From Actinomadura barringtoniae (GTDB lineage: Bacteria; Actinomycetota; Actinomycetes; Streptosporangiales; Streptosporangiaceae), in contig NZ_JAGEOJ010000015.1 in assembly GCF_017573505.1 (NCBI RefSeq), forward strand, positions 124,001 through 188,000: 64,000 nucleotides of DNA. The letters are read 5' to 3'. Position 1 is the first letter of the stretch. Every line of letters begins with the position of its first letter. The notes under the pieces are model-generated. The model was not told the DNA's origin, did no database searches, and was given only the letters and a program-made list of their open reading frames with translations. The position numbers and the translations under genes are program-made. This document shows positions 45,335-53,056 of this stretch, one piece after another.

Positions 45335-45934
45335 TCAGACGAGGTAGACCTGGCCGGTCTGGTGGCCCTCGATGGAACGGACGTACGCCAGCGCCGCCAG
45401 CCGCACCGGCACGGGCTCGAAGCCCGCGAACAGATCGCCGTAGGCCTCGATCGACTCGGTGAAGACGGTCGGGCTGACCACGTTCACACGCTGGCGGTGC
45501 GGCAGCTCGATCGCGGCGGCGCGCGCGAACGCCTCCACCGCGCCGTTGGCGAGCGAGGCGACCGAGCCGGTCAGGATCGGGTCGCGCGTGGTCACGCCGG
45601 TGATCAGGGTGAACGACGCCTCGTCGGTGCCGTACGCGCTGCCCTGGCGGACCAGCTCGACCTGGCTGGCCGCCTTGCCCGCGAGCCCCGCCAGCACGTC
45701 CGCGTGGCTCAGCTCGGCGAACGGCTTCCAGGGCACCCACCCGGCCGCGTTGGCGAGCGCGTCGAACCGGCCGGCCTTCTCGTACATCGCGCGGATCGAC
45801 TCGGGGTCGGTGATGTCGACTGTGATGTCGGCGTTCTTGCGGGCCGCGGTGACGACCTCGTGCCCGCGCTCGGCCAGCAGGGCGTGGACGGCGCGGCCGA
45901 GGGTCCCGGTGGCTCCGGTCAGCAGAGTCTTCAT
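45335..45934 (-). CDS. Short-chain dehydrogenase/reductase
   Basis: A 199-residue SDR with LLTGATGTLGRAVHALLAERGHEV (nucleotide loop). The usual Ser-Tyr-Lys triad is only partly visible (SFTLITGVTT; no YxxxK), so catalysis may be altered, as in the atypical SDRs of this length. It is divergent from a LysR gene that likely regulates it. The ATG at 45934 follows a weak GAGG. Confidence 0.8.
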   Translation of the reverse strand: MKTLLTGATGTLGRAVHALLAERGHEVVTAARKNADITVDITDPESIRAMYEKAGRFDALANAAGWVPWKPFAELSHADVLAGLAGKAASQVELVRQGSAYGTDEASFTLITGVTTRDPILTGSVASLANGAVEAFARAAAIELPHRQRVNVVSPTVFTESIEAYGDLFAGFEPVPVRLAALAYVRSIEGHQTGQVYLV

Positions 45935-45960
45935 GGCTGGAAGCCTCACCTTCCCACCGC

Positions 45961-45999
45961 TGTTAAGTCCAGCTACCTGTTCTTCAGTACGTGTTAAGT
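45961..45999. promoter_or_regulatory. Direct repeat TGTTAAGT, 31 bases apart, in SDR/LysR gap
   Basis: Two identical TGTTAAGT octamers (45961-45968 and 45992-45999) are spaced three helical turns apart in the 72-base divergent gap, fitting side-by-side binding of a LysR-type regulator tetramer. Confidence 0.45.
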
Positions 46000-46006
46000 T
46001 GCTCTA

Positions 46007-46930
46007 ATGCTGGACGTGAAGAGGCTGGTACTGCTGCGTGATCTCGCCGAATACGGCACCGTCACCGCCGTCGCCGAAATCCATCGGGTGACCACGTCGG
46101 CCGTCTCCCAGCAGCTGCGCGCGCTGGAGGTGGAGGCCAAGGCCGACCTGCTGGTCCGTGAGGGCCGGACCGTACGGCTGACCGCCGCCGGCGCGGCGCT
46201 CGCCCGGCAGAGCGAGGACGTGCTGGAGGCACTGGAACGAGCGCAGAGCGCCGTGCGCGCCCTGGACGCGCAGATCACCGGCGAGCTGCGGATCGGCTGT
46301 TTCCCCAGCGTGCTCGGAACGATCGCCGCGCCGCTGGTCGCCGCCCTGGCCGAACGGCATCCCAGACTGCGGCCGCAGATCGTCGAGGCCGAGCCCGGCG
46401 AGGCGATGCCGATGCTGAAGCGCCGCGACCTCGACATCGCCCTGCACTACCGCTACCAGCACCTCGGCATGCGCCTGCCGGACGGCCTGACCGCACACCG
46501 GCTCTTCGACGACCAGCTCATCCTGGCCGTGCCCGAGAAGGACCGGGACGCGGCGGAACGCGAGGGCCTGCGGGCGTTCCGCCGGGCCCGCTGGATCACC
46601 ACGCCCGCGCCGAGCGCCTGCCGCGACGTCACGCTGCACGCCTGCCACAGCGCCGGGTTCACGCCGACGATCGAGCACGGCTACAACGACCTGCGGGCGT
46701 CGCTGTCCCTGGTGGCGACGGGTCACGCCGTGACGATCCTGCCGGACGTGCTCTGCACCGATCCCCCGCCCGGCGTGGCACTGCTCGCGCTGCCCGGCAA
46801 GAAGCGGACCATCGAAGCCGTGGCGCGCGCCGGTGCCGAGAACGACCCGGCCATCGGCGCCGCCCTGCACGCGCTGGACGTGCTGGCCGAGACGCGCTCG
46901 GTCAGCTCTGGCGATGGGCCCGGACGATGA
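46007..46930 (+). CDS. LysR-family transcriptional regulator
   Basis: A 307-residue regulator. The N-terminal winged helix is DVKRLVLLRDLAEYGTVTAVAEIHRVTTSAVSQQLRALE (residues 2-41), then the linker helix and the LysR substrate domain (GELRIGCFPSVLGTIAAPLVAAL...). It probably controls the divergent SDR gene through the repeated sites in the gap; the effector is unknown. Its 3' end overlaps the convergent oxidoreductase gene by 29 bases. Confidence 0.9.
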   Translation: MLDVKRLVLLRDLAEYGTVTAVAEIHRVTTSAVSQQLRALEVEAKADLLVREGRTVRLTAAGAALARQSEDVLEALERAQSAVRALDAQITGELRIGCFPSVLGTIAAPLVAALAERHPRLRPQIVEAEPGEAMPMLKRRDLDIALHYRYQHLGMRLPDGLTAHRLFDDQLILAVPEKDRDAAEREGLRAFRRARWITTPAPSACRDVTLHACHSAGFTPTIEHGYNDLRASLSLVATGHAVTILPDVLCTDPPPGVALLALPGKKRTIEAVARAGAENDPAIGAALHALDVLAETRSVSSGDGPGR

Positions 46931-47525
46931 ACGCGGCCCTGGTGTGGGCGCCGTTCTCCACCTCGTCGATCAGCGCGATCGCGAAGTCGGGATAGGTGAT
47001 CCGGTCGGCCGCGTCGCCGTGCGCGGCGACGGCGTAGGCCCCGCCGCGTTCACCCTCGTGGTCGAAGTCCCCGGCGGGCGCGACGTAGGTCCAGTCCAGC
47101 CCGGACTCCTTCAGCACGTCCAGCCCGGCGGCATGGGCCAGGTAGAACGAGCGGTACTCGTTCGGGTAGCCGGGCTCGTCCATCATCAGCCCGCCCGAGG
47201 GACCGGGCATGACCGAGGCGAGCCCGACCGCCACGACCCGCCGTACGCCCGCCTTGCCCAGGCCCTCGACCAGGGCGCGGCTCGCGGCGGTGAAGAACTC
47301 CCCGTTCGTGAGGTCGACGGCGGCGTGGATCACGGCATCATGGCCCGCCACGATCGCCCCGACCGCCGCCGCGTCCGTGATGTCCCCCGCCACCGCCCCG
47401 GCCAGGTCCGGATGGGCGGAGGGGTCACGGACGACGGCGGTGACCCGATGGCCGCGGCGGGCGGCCTCGGCCACCGCGCGGCGGCCGGCCCTGCCGCCCG
47501 CGCCGAAGATCACGATCTTGGCCAT
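46902..47525 (-). CDS. NAD(P)H-binding (NmrA-like) protein
   Basis: A 207-residue Rossmann-fold protein: IVIFGAGGRAGRRAVAEAARRGHRVTAVVRDPS at the N-terminus is the NAD(P) loop of the NAD(P)-binding_10 family; LDWTYVAPAGDF is also typical. Function ranges from quinone reductase-like to redox sensor. It is divergent from an HxlR regulator, a common pairing in which HxlR senses reactive aldehydes or quinones. GAGAGGTGG precedes the ATG. Confidence 0.84.
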   Translation of the reverse strand: MAKIVIFGAGGRAGRRAVAEAARRGHRVTAVVRDPSAHPDLAGAVAGDITDAAAVGAIVAGHDAVIHAAVDLTNGEFFTAASRALVEGLGKAGVRRVVAVGLASVMPGPSGGLMMDEPGYPNEYRSFYLAHAAGLDVLKESGLDWTYVAPAGDFDHEGERGGAYAVAAHGDAADRITYPDFAIALIDEVENGAHTRAAFIVRAHRQS

Positions 47526-47591
47526 GGAGACCACCTCTCACCGGGGCCGGGACTGCCTCCCGGCCGGTGCCCGGACGCTATCCGTGGAGGT

Positions 47592-47617
47592 GGTTACCGA
47601 AGGGGTACCGGTTATCG
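47592..47617. promoter_or_regulatory. GGTTAYCG direct repeat before the HxlR gene
   Basis: GGTTACCG (47592-47599) and GGTTATCG (47610-47617) are 18 bases apart, upstream of the HxlR ATG at 47625; TATCGT (47612-47617) could be the -10 of a leaderless message. Likely HxlR autoregulatory sites. Confidence 0.4.
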
Positions 47618-47624
47618 TGACGCC

Positions 47625-48062
47625 ATGAGGGAACCCCTGGACCCCGACATGTTCGACGAGCTGTGCCCGTCCTCGCTGACGCCGATCCGGTTCGGCGACA
47701 AGTGGGCGGGGATGATCATCCGCTGCCTCGAGGACGGGCCACGGCGGTTCTCCGAGCTTCGGGTGCCGCTGCGCCGGGTCACTCCCAAGATGCTGACCCA
47801 GTCGCTGCGCGGGCTGGAACGTGACGGGCTCGTCCGGCGGACCGTTCAGGCGCCGCAGACCCATACCGACGAAGTCGGCCCGGGGGGAGCGGGGGGTCGT
47901 CCCCCCTCGGGAAGGATCGAGTACGCGCTGACGCCGCTCGGACGCAGCCTCCTCGGGCCGATGGCCGTCGCGTGCGCGTGGGCTGACGAGCACTGGGAGG
48001 AACTGCTCGACGCGCGCGAGTCCGCGGCCGGAACGGCCGAGTCGGCCAGGCCGGCCGGGTGA
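47625..48062 (+). CDS. HxlR-family transcriptional regulator with inserted glycine loop
   Basis: A 145-residue winged-helix regulator: IRFGDKWAGMIIRCLEDGPRRFSELRVPLRRVTPKMLTQSLRGLERDGLVRR is the HxlR core. Between the wing strands (THTDEV and RIEYALTPLG) an extra GPGGAGGRPPSG segment is encoded by a GC-rich palindrome; normal members have only a few residues there. The protein may still fold because the insertion is in the wing hairpin. The ATG at 47625 is the natural start. Divergent from the NmrA-like gene. Confidence 0.85.
   Translation: MREPLDPDMFDELCPSSLTPIRFGDKWAGMIIRCLEDGPRRFSELRVPLRRVTPKMLTQSLRGLERDGLVRRTVQAPQTHTDEVGPGGAGGRPPSGRIEYALTPLGRSLLGPMAVACAWADEHWEELLDARESAAGTAESARPAG
47877..47914. 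repeat. GC-rich palindromic in-frame insertion in the HxlR gene
   Basis: CCCGGGGGG-AGC-GGGGGGTCGTCC-CCCCTCGGG. The inner stem GGGGGG/CCCCCC has a TCGT loop, with an outer CCCG/CGGG. It resembles the insertion in pcrA at 36061-36092. Confidence 0.6.
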
Positions 48063-48092
48063 CCGGACCGGCCGAGCAGACCAGGGGCACGG

Positions 48093-48836
48093 CTATGCGT
48101 GGATCTTCCGGCTGAGCTTCTTGCCGTCGGTGGCGTTCACGCCGACGCAGGTGACCATGTGGTCGCCCGCGCGCCAGTTCTCGGCGTCGGGGTAGTACCA
48201 GGACAGCGCGAGGGCGTTGGCCGCCGGGTCGCGGTTCAGGCGCGCGTCGGCGAGCCTGTGGCAGCCGGCCTTGGCCTGGGCCTGCACCTGAGCCTCGCTC
48301 GGCAGGATCATCCCGCGGATCTTGAAGTTGGCCAGCACCTCGCCGTCGTGCGGCACGGTGCACGGGACGACCTTGACGCTCTCGACCTCCTCGTCGGCGG
48401 CCGCGCTGTCGTTGATGCAGTCCCCGACCTTCATCTTGGTGACGCCGACGTCCTTCGGCTTGGTCGAGGTGGGGGTGGGCTTGGCGCCACCGGTGGAGCC
48501 CGAGTCCGAGCCCTTGGACATCACGACGCCGATGATGGACAGAACGGACCAGACGACGAAGAGCACGATGCCGGCGATGGCCATGCCCTTGCCCTTCTCG
48601 CCGCGCTCGTTGATCTGGCGGAGGGCGATCACGCCGAGCACCGCGCCGACCAGCGAGATGCAGCCGATCAGGCCGGTGACCAGGGCGGCGATGGCGAGCG
48701 GGTTGGTGCGGCCGCTGCCGTCGCCGCGGTGCGAGGAGGGGCCTGGCATGGCGGGGCCGGGATAGGCCGAGTAGGGCTGCTGCGGCCCCGGCGCTATGTC
48801 ATGCGGCGCGTTGCCGGGATTGGGTGGGTACGTCAT
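48093..48836 (-). CDS. DUF4190 membrane protein with septum-formation domain
   Basis: A 247-residue protein: Pro-rich cytoplasmic start, DUF4190 helix pair (NPLAIAALVTGLIGCISLVGAVLGVIAL and MAIAGIVLFVVWSVLSIIGVV), then an outside domain with VGDCIND, VPCTVPHDGEVLANF and a final VTCVGV, the septum-formation domain pattern with paired cysteines. The role in septation is inferred from family naming only. ATG 48836 is preferred over a GTG six codons upstream. Confidence 0.75.
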   Translation of the reverse strand: MTYPPNPGNAPHDIAPGPQQPYSAYPGPAMPGPSSHRGDGSGRTNPLAIAALVTGLIGCISLVGAVLGVIALRQINERGEKGKGMAIAGIVLFVVWSVLSIIGVVMSKGSDSGSTGGAKPTPTSTKPKDVGVTKMKVGDCINDSAAADEEVESVKVVPCTVPHDGEVLANFKIRGMILPSEAQVQAQAKAGCHRLADARLNRDPAANALALSWYYPDAENWRAGDHMVTCVGVNATDGKKLSRKIHA

Positions 48837-48953
48837 GGCCGACGACGATTCCACAGCACATGGGGTCCGCCGATCACGAACCAGGGAAAACGGACATTAC
48901 AATTCGAAATGTCATTCGGATCGCTTGAAGTGTCATTCGGATCGTTGAATTCT

Positions 48954-49679
48954 TCAGACGAGGCGCCTGGCCGCGGCCCATCGGGACAGCTCGTGGCGGT
49001 TGGACAGCTGGAGCTTGCGGAGCACCGAGCTCACGTGAGTCTCGACGGTCTTCACCGAGATGAAAAGCTCCTTGGCGATCTCCTTGTAGGCGTACCCGCG
49101 GGCGATCAGCCGCAGCACCTCGCGTTCGCGCTGGGTGAGCTGGTCGAGCTCGGGGTCCACCGCGGGCACGTCGGTCGCCGCGAACGCGTCCAGCACGAAG
49201 CCCGCCAGGCGCGGCGAGAAGACCGCGTCGCCCTCGGCCACCCGGCCGACCGCGTCGGTCAGCTCGGGCCCGGAGATGGTCTTGGTGACGTAGCCGCGCG
49301 CGCCGCCGCGGACGACCCCGATCACGTCCTCGGCGGCGTCGGAGACCGAGAGCGCGAGGAAGCGGGACTGGACGACGCCCTGCAGCCGGCGCAGCACCTC
49401 GATGCCGCCGCCCCCGGGCAGGTGCACGTCGAGCAGGACCACGTCGGGCTGGGTCGCCTTGATCACGGTGACCGCCTCGTCGACGTCCCCGGCCTCCCCG
49501 ACGATCTCGATGCTCGGGCCCAGCTCGGCCTTCACGCCCGTACGGAACATCTGGTGGTCGTCGACCAGCACGACCCGCCGGGCACCCGGCACACCCGGCA
49601 CACCCGGCACACCTGGCACACCTGGCCCGTCCGGCCCGCCGGCACCGACCGGCCCGCCTGCCTGCGGAGACTCGCTCAT
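48954..49679 (-). CDS. LuxR-type response regulator
   Basis: A 241-residue regulator partnered with the kinase encoded just upstream. The receiver domain (35-155) has D40/D41, phospho-acceptor D84 in VVLLDVHLPGG, and K133; the C-terminal LuxR HTH is LTQREREVLRLIARGYAYKEIAKELFISVKTVETHVSSVLRKL. A 30-residue Gly-Val-Pro repeat tail precedes the receiver. The ATG overlaps the kinase stop (ATGA). It probably controls envelope-stress genes, including the divergent PspC gene. Confidence 0.92.
   Translation of the reverse strand: MSESPQAGGPVGAGGPDGPGVPGVPGVPGVPGARRVVLVDDHQMFRTGVKAELGPSIEIVGEAGDVDEAVTVIKATQPDVVLLDVHLPGGGGIEVLRRLQGVVQSRFLALSVSDAAEDVIGVVRGGARGYVTKTISGPELTDAVGRVAEGDAVFSPRLAGFVLDAFAATDVPAVDPELDQLTQREREVLRLIARGYAYKEIAKELFISVKTVETHVSSVLRKLQLSNRHELSRWAAARRLV
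49583..49630. repeat. Tandem 9-bp repeats encoding Gly-Val-Pro in the response regulator
   Basis: Five units of about 9 bases (CACACCCGG/CACACCTGG types) encode the GVPGVPGVP tail before the receiver domain. Copy changes keep the frame. Confidence 0.85.
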
Positions 49680-50884
49680 GACTTCTTGATCTCCAAACGC
49701 ACCTCGGTGCCCTCCCCCGGGGCCGTGCGCACGGTGGCCTTGCCTCCGTTGCGCTCCATACGTCCGATGATGGACCCTCGAACGCCCATACGGTCCTCCG
49801 GGATCGACTCCATGTCGAATCCCTTCCCACGATCGCGCACGAAGATCGCGACTTCGTCTCCCTCGACCTCGGCGTAGACCGAGACCGACGGTGCCTGCGC
49901 GTACTTGGCCGCGTTCACCATCGCCTCGCGGGCCGCCTGCAGCGCGGCGGCGAGCGGCTCGTCGAGCGGGGTGTCGCCCACGCACACGACCTCGATCGGC
50001 ACGCCGTGGTCGTCCTCCACCTCGCCGGCGATCTCCCGTACGGCCGCCGCGAACGTCTGGTCGGGGTCCGAACGCGGCTGGTAGAGCCAGCTGCGCAGCG
50101 TGCGCTCCTGGGAACGGGCCAGCCGCTGGACCTCGAACTGGTCGCCGGCGTTCCGCTGGATCAGGGTCAGCGTGTGCAGGACCGAGTCGTGCACGTGCGC
50201 GGCGAGCTCGGCGCGTTCCTGGGAACGGATGCGCTCGTGCCGTTCGGCCTCCAGGTCCTGCCAGAGCCGGACCACCCAGGGCGTGACGATCACCGCGACG
50301 CCGGTCAGCACGACCAGCGTGGCGATCAGGACGGAACGGGCCTGCGTCGGGTCGACCTTCTGCGCGACGAACCCGCCGATGCCGCCGACCACCAGGACCA
50401 GGCCGAGCAGGCTGCGCCACCACATCTGACGGAGCGGCAGGGTGGTGATGCCGACCCAGCGCTGCCGCTGGTCGCGGTCGGCCTGCTGCCAGAGGATCGC
50501 GGCGCCGATGCCGCCCGCGATGAACGGCCAGAGCGCGGCCTCGGCGAGCCCGGCGCCCCAGGTGAGCAGCGACAGGCCGACGCCGACGGCGCCGTAGGCC
50601 AGCAGCTGCGTCCAGTCGCGGCGGCCCTGCACGCGGCGCGGAACCGTGCCGTCCGGCGCCGCCTCCGGCTGCTCGCGCGGGACCAGCAGCCAGAACGCGA
50701 AGTAGGCGGCCACCCCGAGCCCGCTGGCCACGGTGAGCAGGACGAACGCCCCGCGCACGATGAAGACGTCGACACCGAGATGGGAGGCCAGACCCCGGGC
50801 CACGCCCGCGACCAGACGCCCGTCGCGGCGGCGTTGCAGCCGCCGTGGCAGGGCGGGCGCCGTCGGCACGGCGTCGTCGGTCAT
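49676..50884 (-). CDS. PspC-domain sensor histidine kinase
   Basis: A 402-residue kinase of the NarL/LiaS type. An N-terminal PspC domain (RRDGRLVAGVARGLASHLGVDVFIVRGAFVLLT, with a helix to ~68) is followed by three or four further membrane segments (to ~205), the HisKA_3 helix with H232 in AAHVHDSVLHTLTL, and an HATPase domain (AREAMVNAAKYAQA, VRDRGKGFD). PspC fused to a kinase is typical of actinobacterial envelope-stress systems. It forms an operon with the response regulator and faces a second PspC gene. Confidence 0.92.
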   Translation of the reverse strand: MTDDAVPTAPALPRRLQRRRDGRLVAGVARGLASHLGVDVFIVRGAFVLLTVASGLGVAAYFAFWLLVPREQPEAAPDGTVPRRVQGRRDWTQLLAYGAVGVGLSLLTWGAGLAEAALWPFIAGGIGAAILWQQADRDQRQRWVGITTLPLRQMWWRSLLGLVLVVGGIGGFVAQKVDPTQARSVLIATLVVLTGVAVIVTPWVVRLWQDLEAERHERIRSQERAELAAHVHDSVLHTLTLIQRNAGDQFEVQRLARSQERTLRSWLYQPRSDPDQTFAAAVREIAGEVEDDHGVPIEVVCVGDTPLDEPLAAALQAAREAMVNAAKYAQAPSVSVYAEVEGDEVAIFVRDRGKGFDMESIPEDRMGVRGSIIGRMERNGGKATVRTAPGEGTEVRLEIKKS

Positions 50885-51044
50885 GTCGGGTCCTCCGGTC
50901 GGTGTTCTTCCACTTCAACGATCGTCACACGCCGCGACCCGGATCGCATCAGGGCAGGCCCCTGATCGGCCGAGGATTTCCTCAGGGTCGGCTCAGGGGT
51001 GTCCCGGATTCCTTACGCGCGGGTCATTCGCCACGATGGGGACC

Positions 51045-52424
51045 ATGGTCGAGGACCGCACCGCAAGCAGCCCGCCCGCATCAGCGGCCGGTGAGACGTA
51101 CGAACGCATGGCCCGCGTGCACGAGGGGCGCGTGATCGCCGGGGTGTGCACGGGCATGTCCCGCTACACCGGCATCGACACGGTCGTGTTCCGCGTCGGG
51201 TTCGCCCTCCTCACGCTCGCGCACGGGCAGGGGATCTTCCTCTACATCGCGGCGGCGCTGTTCATGCCCGCCGACCCGTACTCGATGTCCCAGCTGGAGC
51301 GGCTGTTCCGGCGCCGGTTCGACGCCGCCGCGGTGATGTCGATCATGGGCGCGCTGCTGTGCGTCGGCGTGCTGCTGAGCATGGTCGGCGGCGGGGTCTC
51401 CACCGACTCGCTGGCCGTGCTGACCATGTTCGGGCTGGTGATGCTGATCGCGCACGCCCGCGGCGTGGACCTGGTCGCCGCCGCCCGCACGTTCCCCGAA
51501 CGGCTGCAAGGTCACTCGCCCGACTCCTACGGCACCGCGGCGCGACCGCCGGCGGCCGGCCCCGTCTCCCTCGACGAGCCCGGCCTCGGCACCGGCCCGG
51601 GCGGGCTGCGCGAGGGGATGGTCGACCTGGCCAAGCTGGGCTCCGCGCCTCCCCCGACCGACTCGCCCCCCGCGGCCGACACGCCTCCCTCGGACGACGA
51701 GCCCGTCTCGACCGACGTGCCCGGCCGCGCCGACCTGCCGACCGCGCCCCGCTCCTCCTGCTGGGGCGCGCCCCCCAGGCCGTACGGGGTGGACACGCCG
51801 GTGCGCGCCGCCCGCCAGGCCAGCCCGCTCACCCAGTTCACGCTGCTGGCGGCGCTGGTGGCCGGGGTCGCGACGGTCCCCGTGCTGCACGGCTACACCG
51901 GCCCGCAGACCACGATGATCGCTCTGTCGGTCGCGCTCGCCGTGGTCGGCGCCGGGCTGATCATGGGCAGCTGGTTCCGTGCGCGCGGCCTGGCGACGGT
52001 CGGCGCGCTGCTCACGCTGGCGCTGCTCACCACCTCGGTGGTCGCCGAGGCGCCCCGCGACGCCAAGTACGGCGACGTCGAGTGGCGTCCGACCGACGCC
52101 GTCGGCACCGAGCAGGACTACAAGCTCGGCGTCGGCTCGGCCACGCTCGACCTCACCGCGCTCCCGCTGGCCGCCGGGCAGCGCGTCACGATCAACGCCT
52201 CGGTCATCCTGGGCGGGATCAGGGTCAAGGTGCCGCGTACGGCGCGCATCGAGCTGGACGCGCAGGTCGCGCTCGGCGACGTGTCGGTGGACCTGCGCAC
52301 GCAGAGCGGCCCGCGCGCCAAGATGGTCGAGGTGCTGCAGCCCGACGGCATGCCCAAGAACCCACCGGTGATAGAGCTGCAGATACGGGGCAAGGTCGGC
52401 GATGTGCAGGTGAACCGTGTCTGA
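51045..52424 (+). CDS. PspC-domain membrane protein with C-terminal LiaF-like beta domain
   Basis: A 459-residue protein. An N-terminal PspC domain (RVHEGRVIAGVCTGMSRYTGIDTVVFRVGFALLTLAHGQG, about 25-70) and helices are followed by a Pro-rich cytoplasmic linker (175-250), three more membrane segments (to ~345) and a soluble C-terminal domain (DYKLGVGSATLDLTALPL, VILGGIRVKVP, LGDVSVDL) resembling the LiaF/DUF4097-type beta-helix. It faces the PspC-kinase operon across a shared promoter region, so it is probably part of the same stress module. ATG 51045 chosen; ATG 51036 possible. Confidence 0.82.
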   Translation: MVEDRTASSPPASAAGETYERMARVHEGRVIAGVCTGMSRYTGIDTVVFRVGFALLTLAHGQGIFLYIAAALFMPADPYSMSQLERLFRRRFDAAAVMSIMGALLCVGVLLSMVGGGVSTDSLAVLTMFGLVMLIAHARGVDLVAAARTFPERLQGHSPDSYGTAARPPAAGPVSLDEPGLGTGPGGLREGMVDLAKLGSAPPPTDSPPAADTPPSDDEPVSTDVPGRADLPTAPRSSCWGAPPRPYGVDTPVRAARQASPLTQFTLLAALVAGVATVPVLHGYTGPQTTMIALSVALAVVGAGLIMGSWFRARGLATVGALLTLALLTTSVVAEAPRDAKYGDVEWRPTDAVGTEQDYKLGVGSATLDLTALPLAAGQRVTINASVILGGIRVKVPRTARIELDAQVALGDVSVDLRTQSGPRAKMVEVLQPDGMPKNPPVIELQIRGKVGDVQVNRV

Positions 52425-52656
52425 GCCGCTGACGCCCGAACGAGCCGGGGATCGGCGCCCGCGGCGGCGCTTCGACCCGGGCGCGCTGATCGCCGGGGTG
52501 TTCTTCGTCGGCGTCGCCCTGCTGTTCCTGGTGAACGGGATGTCGGACGACACGGTCGCCGGTCCCGAGGTGCTCATCCCGGCACTGCTGATCGGCCTCG
52601 GCGTGGTGGGCATGATCCGGGTGCTCACCCGTTCGCGCCGCCGCGACCGCCACTGA
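52417..52656 (+). CDS. Small two-helix membrane protein in PspC operon
   Basis: A 79-residue protein with a basic N-terminus and two helices (GALIAGVFFVGVALLFLVNG and VLIPALLIGLGVVGMIRVL), ending in RSRRRDRH. GTG 52417 overlaps the end of the PspC gene by 8 bases, so it is co-translated and likely works with it. No family recognised with certainty. Confidence 0.72.
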   Translation: MSEPLTPERAGDRRPRRRFDPGALIAGVFFVGVALLFLVNGMSDDTVAGPEVLIPALLIGLGVVGMIRVLTRSRRRDRH

Positions 52657-52659
52657 CCC

Positions 52660-52747
52660 GCCGGCTTGCCGGCCTGCTGAGCCATCGGCCTGCTGAGCCA
52701 TCGGCCTGCTGAGGCGCTGACCTGCTGAGCCGCTGACCTGCTGGCCT
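52660..52747. repeat. Tandem CTGCTGAGCCATCGGC-type repeats
   Basis: About five imperfect units (CCTGCTGAGCCATCGG, CCTGCTGAGGCGCTGA and so on) lie just past the small membrane gene. Non-coding; similar slippage-type repeats lie behind other genes in the window. Confidence 0.8.
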
Positions 52748-52768
52748 TAGGGTTAGATGATCATTACC

Positions 52769-52834
52769 GTCCGGTTTGATTTCCTACCAACGTGATAGAA
52801 AACACACAATGGTACGGGAACAACCAATCCGGAC
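52769..52834 (+). promoter_or_regulatory. Inverted repeat and AT-rich promoter before the leader peptide
   Basis: GTCCGGTTTGATT (52769-52781) and AACCAATCCGGAC (52822-52834) are inverted copies with two mismatches, flanking an AT-richer stretch (TTGATT and GATAGAAAAC) likely to hold the promoter. Could be an operator or leader structure. Confidence 0.4.
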
Positions 52835-52847
52835 ATTGGGGTTAACT

Positions 52848-52940
52848 ATGCCCGTGAGGTTCTCCGAGAAGAGCATTCTGCTCGTCGCCCGGCTGCACGT
52901 GGATCTGTGCCGCCTGGCCAGCGTGCTGTGTCACGCCTGA
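52848..52940 (+). CDS. Leader peptide, cysteine/sulfur-type (30 residues)
   Basis: A 30-codon frame with GGGG 6 bases before the ATG. The peptide ends RLHVDLCRLASVLCHA, which fits the LHVDLxRxxSxLC pattern of actinobacterial putative leader peptides found upstream of sulfur and cysteine metabolism genes. Two cysteine codons near its end would stall the ribosome when Cys-tRNA is scarce. It lies 116 bases upstream of the symporter gene, so it probably controls that gene by attenuation. Confidence 0.75.
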   Translation: MPVRFSEKSILLVARLHVDLCRLASVLCHA

Positions 52941-53001
52941 GCCGCTCCCTCACCCCCTCTTCTCTTCCTTCTTCCTCTCTTCACTGACTCAGCCCCGGGC
53001 C

Positions 53002-53034
53002 GCGCCCTGCCTTGCGCGCATGCCCGCAGGGCGC
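53002..53034 (+). promoter_or_regulatory. Hairpin before the symporter ribosome site
   Basis: GCGCCCTGC (53002-53010) pairs perfectly with GCAGGGCGC (53026-53034), 9 bases before the GGAG of the symporter. Preceded by a C/T-rich tract (about 52945-52984). It could be the attenuator or part of alternative folds controlled by the leader peptide. Confidence 0.5.
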
Positions 53035-53056
53035 TCCCACCCCTGGAGAACCTTCC

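Noticed and set aside
46833..47624. Long upstream extension of the HxlR frame
   Set aside because: It is antisense to the NmrA-like gene; the natural ATG at 47625 gives the normal family length.
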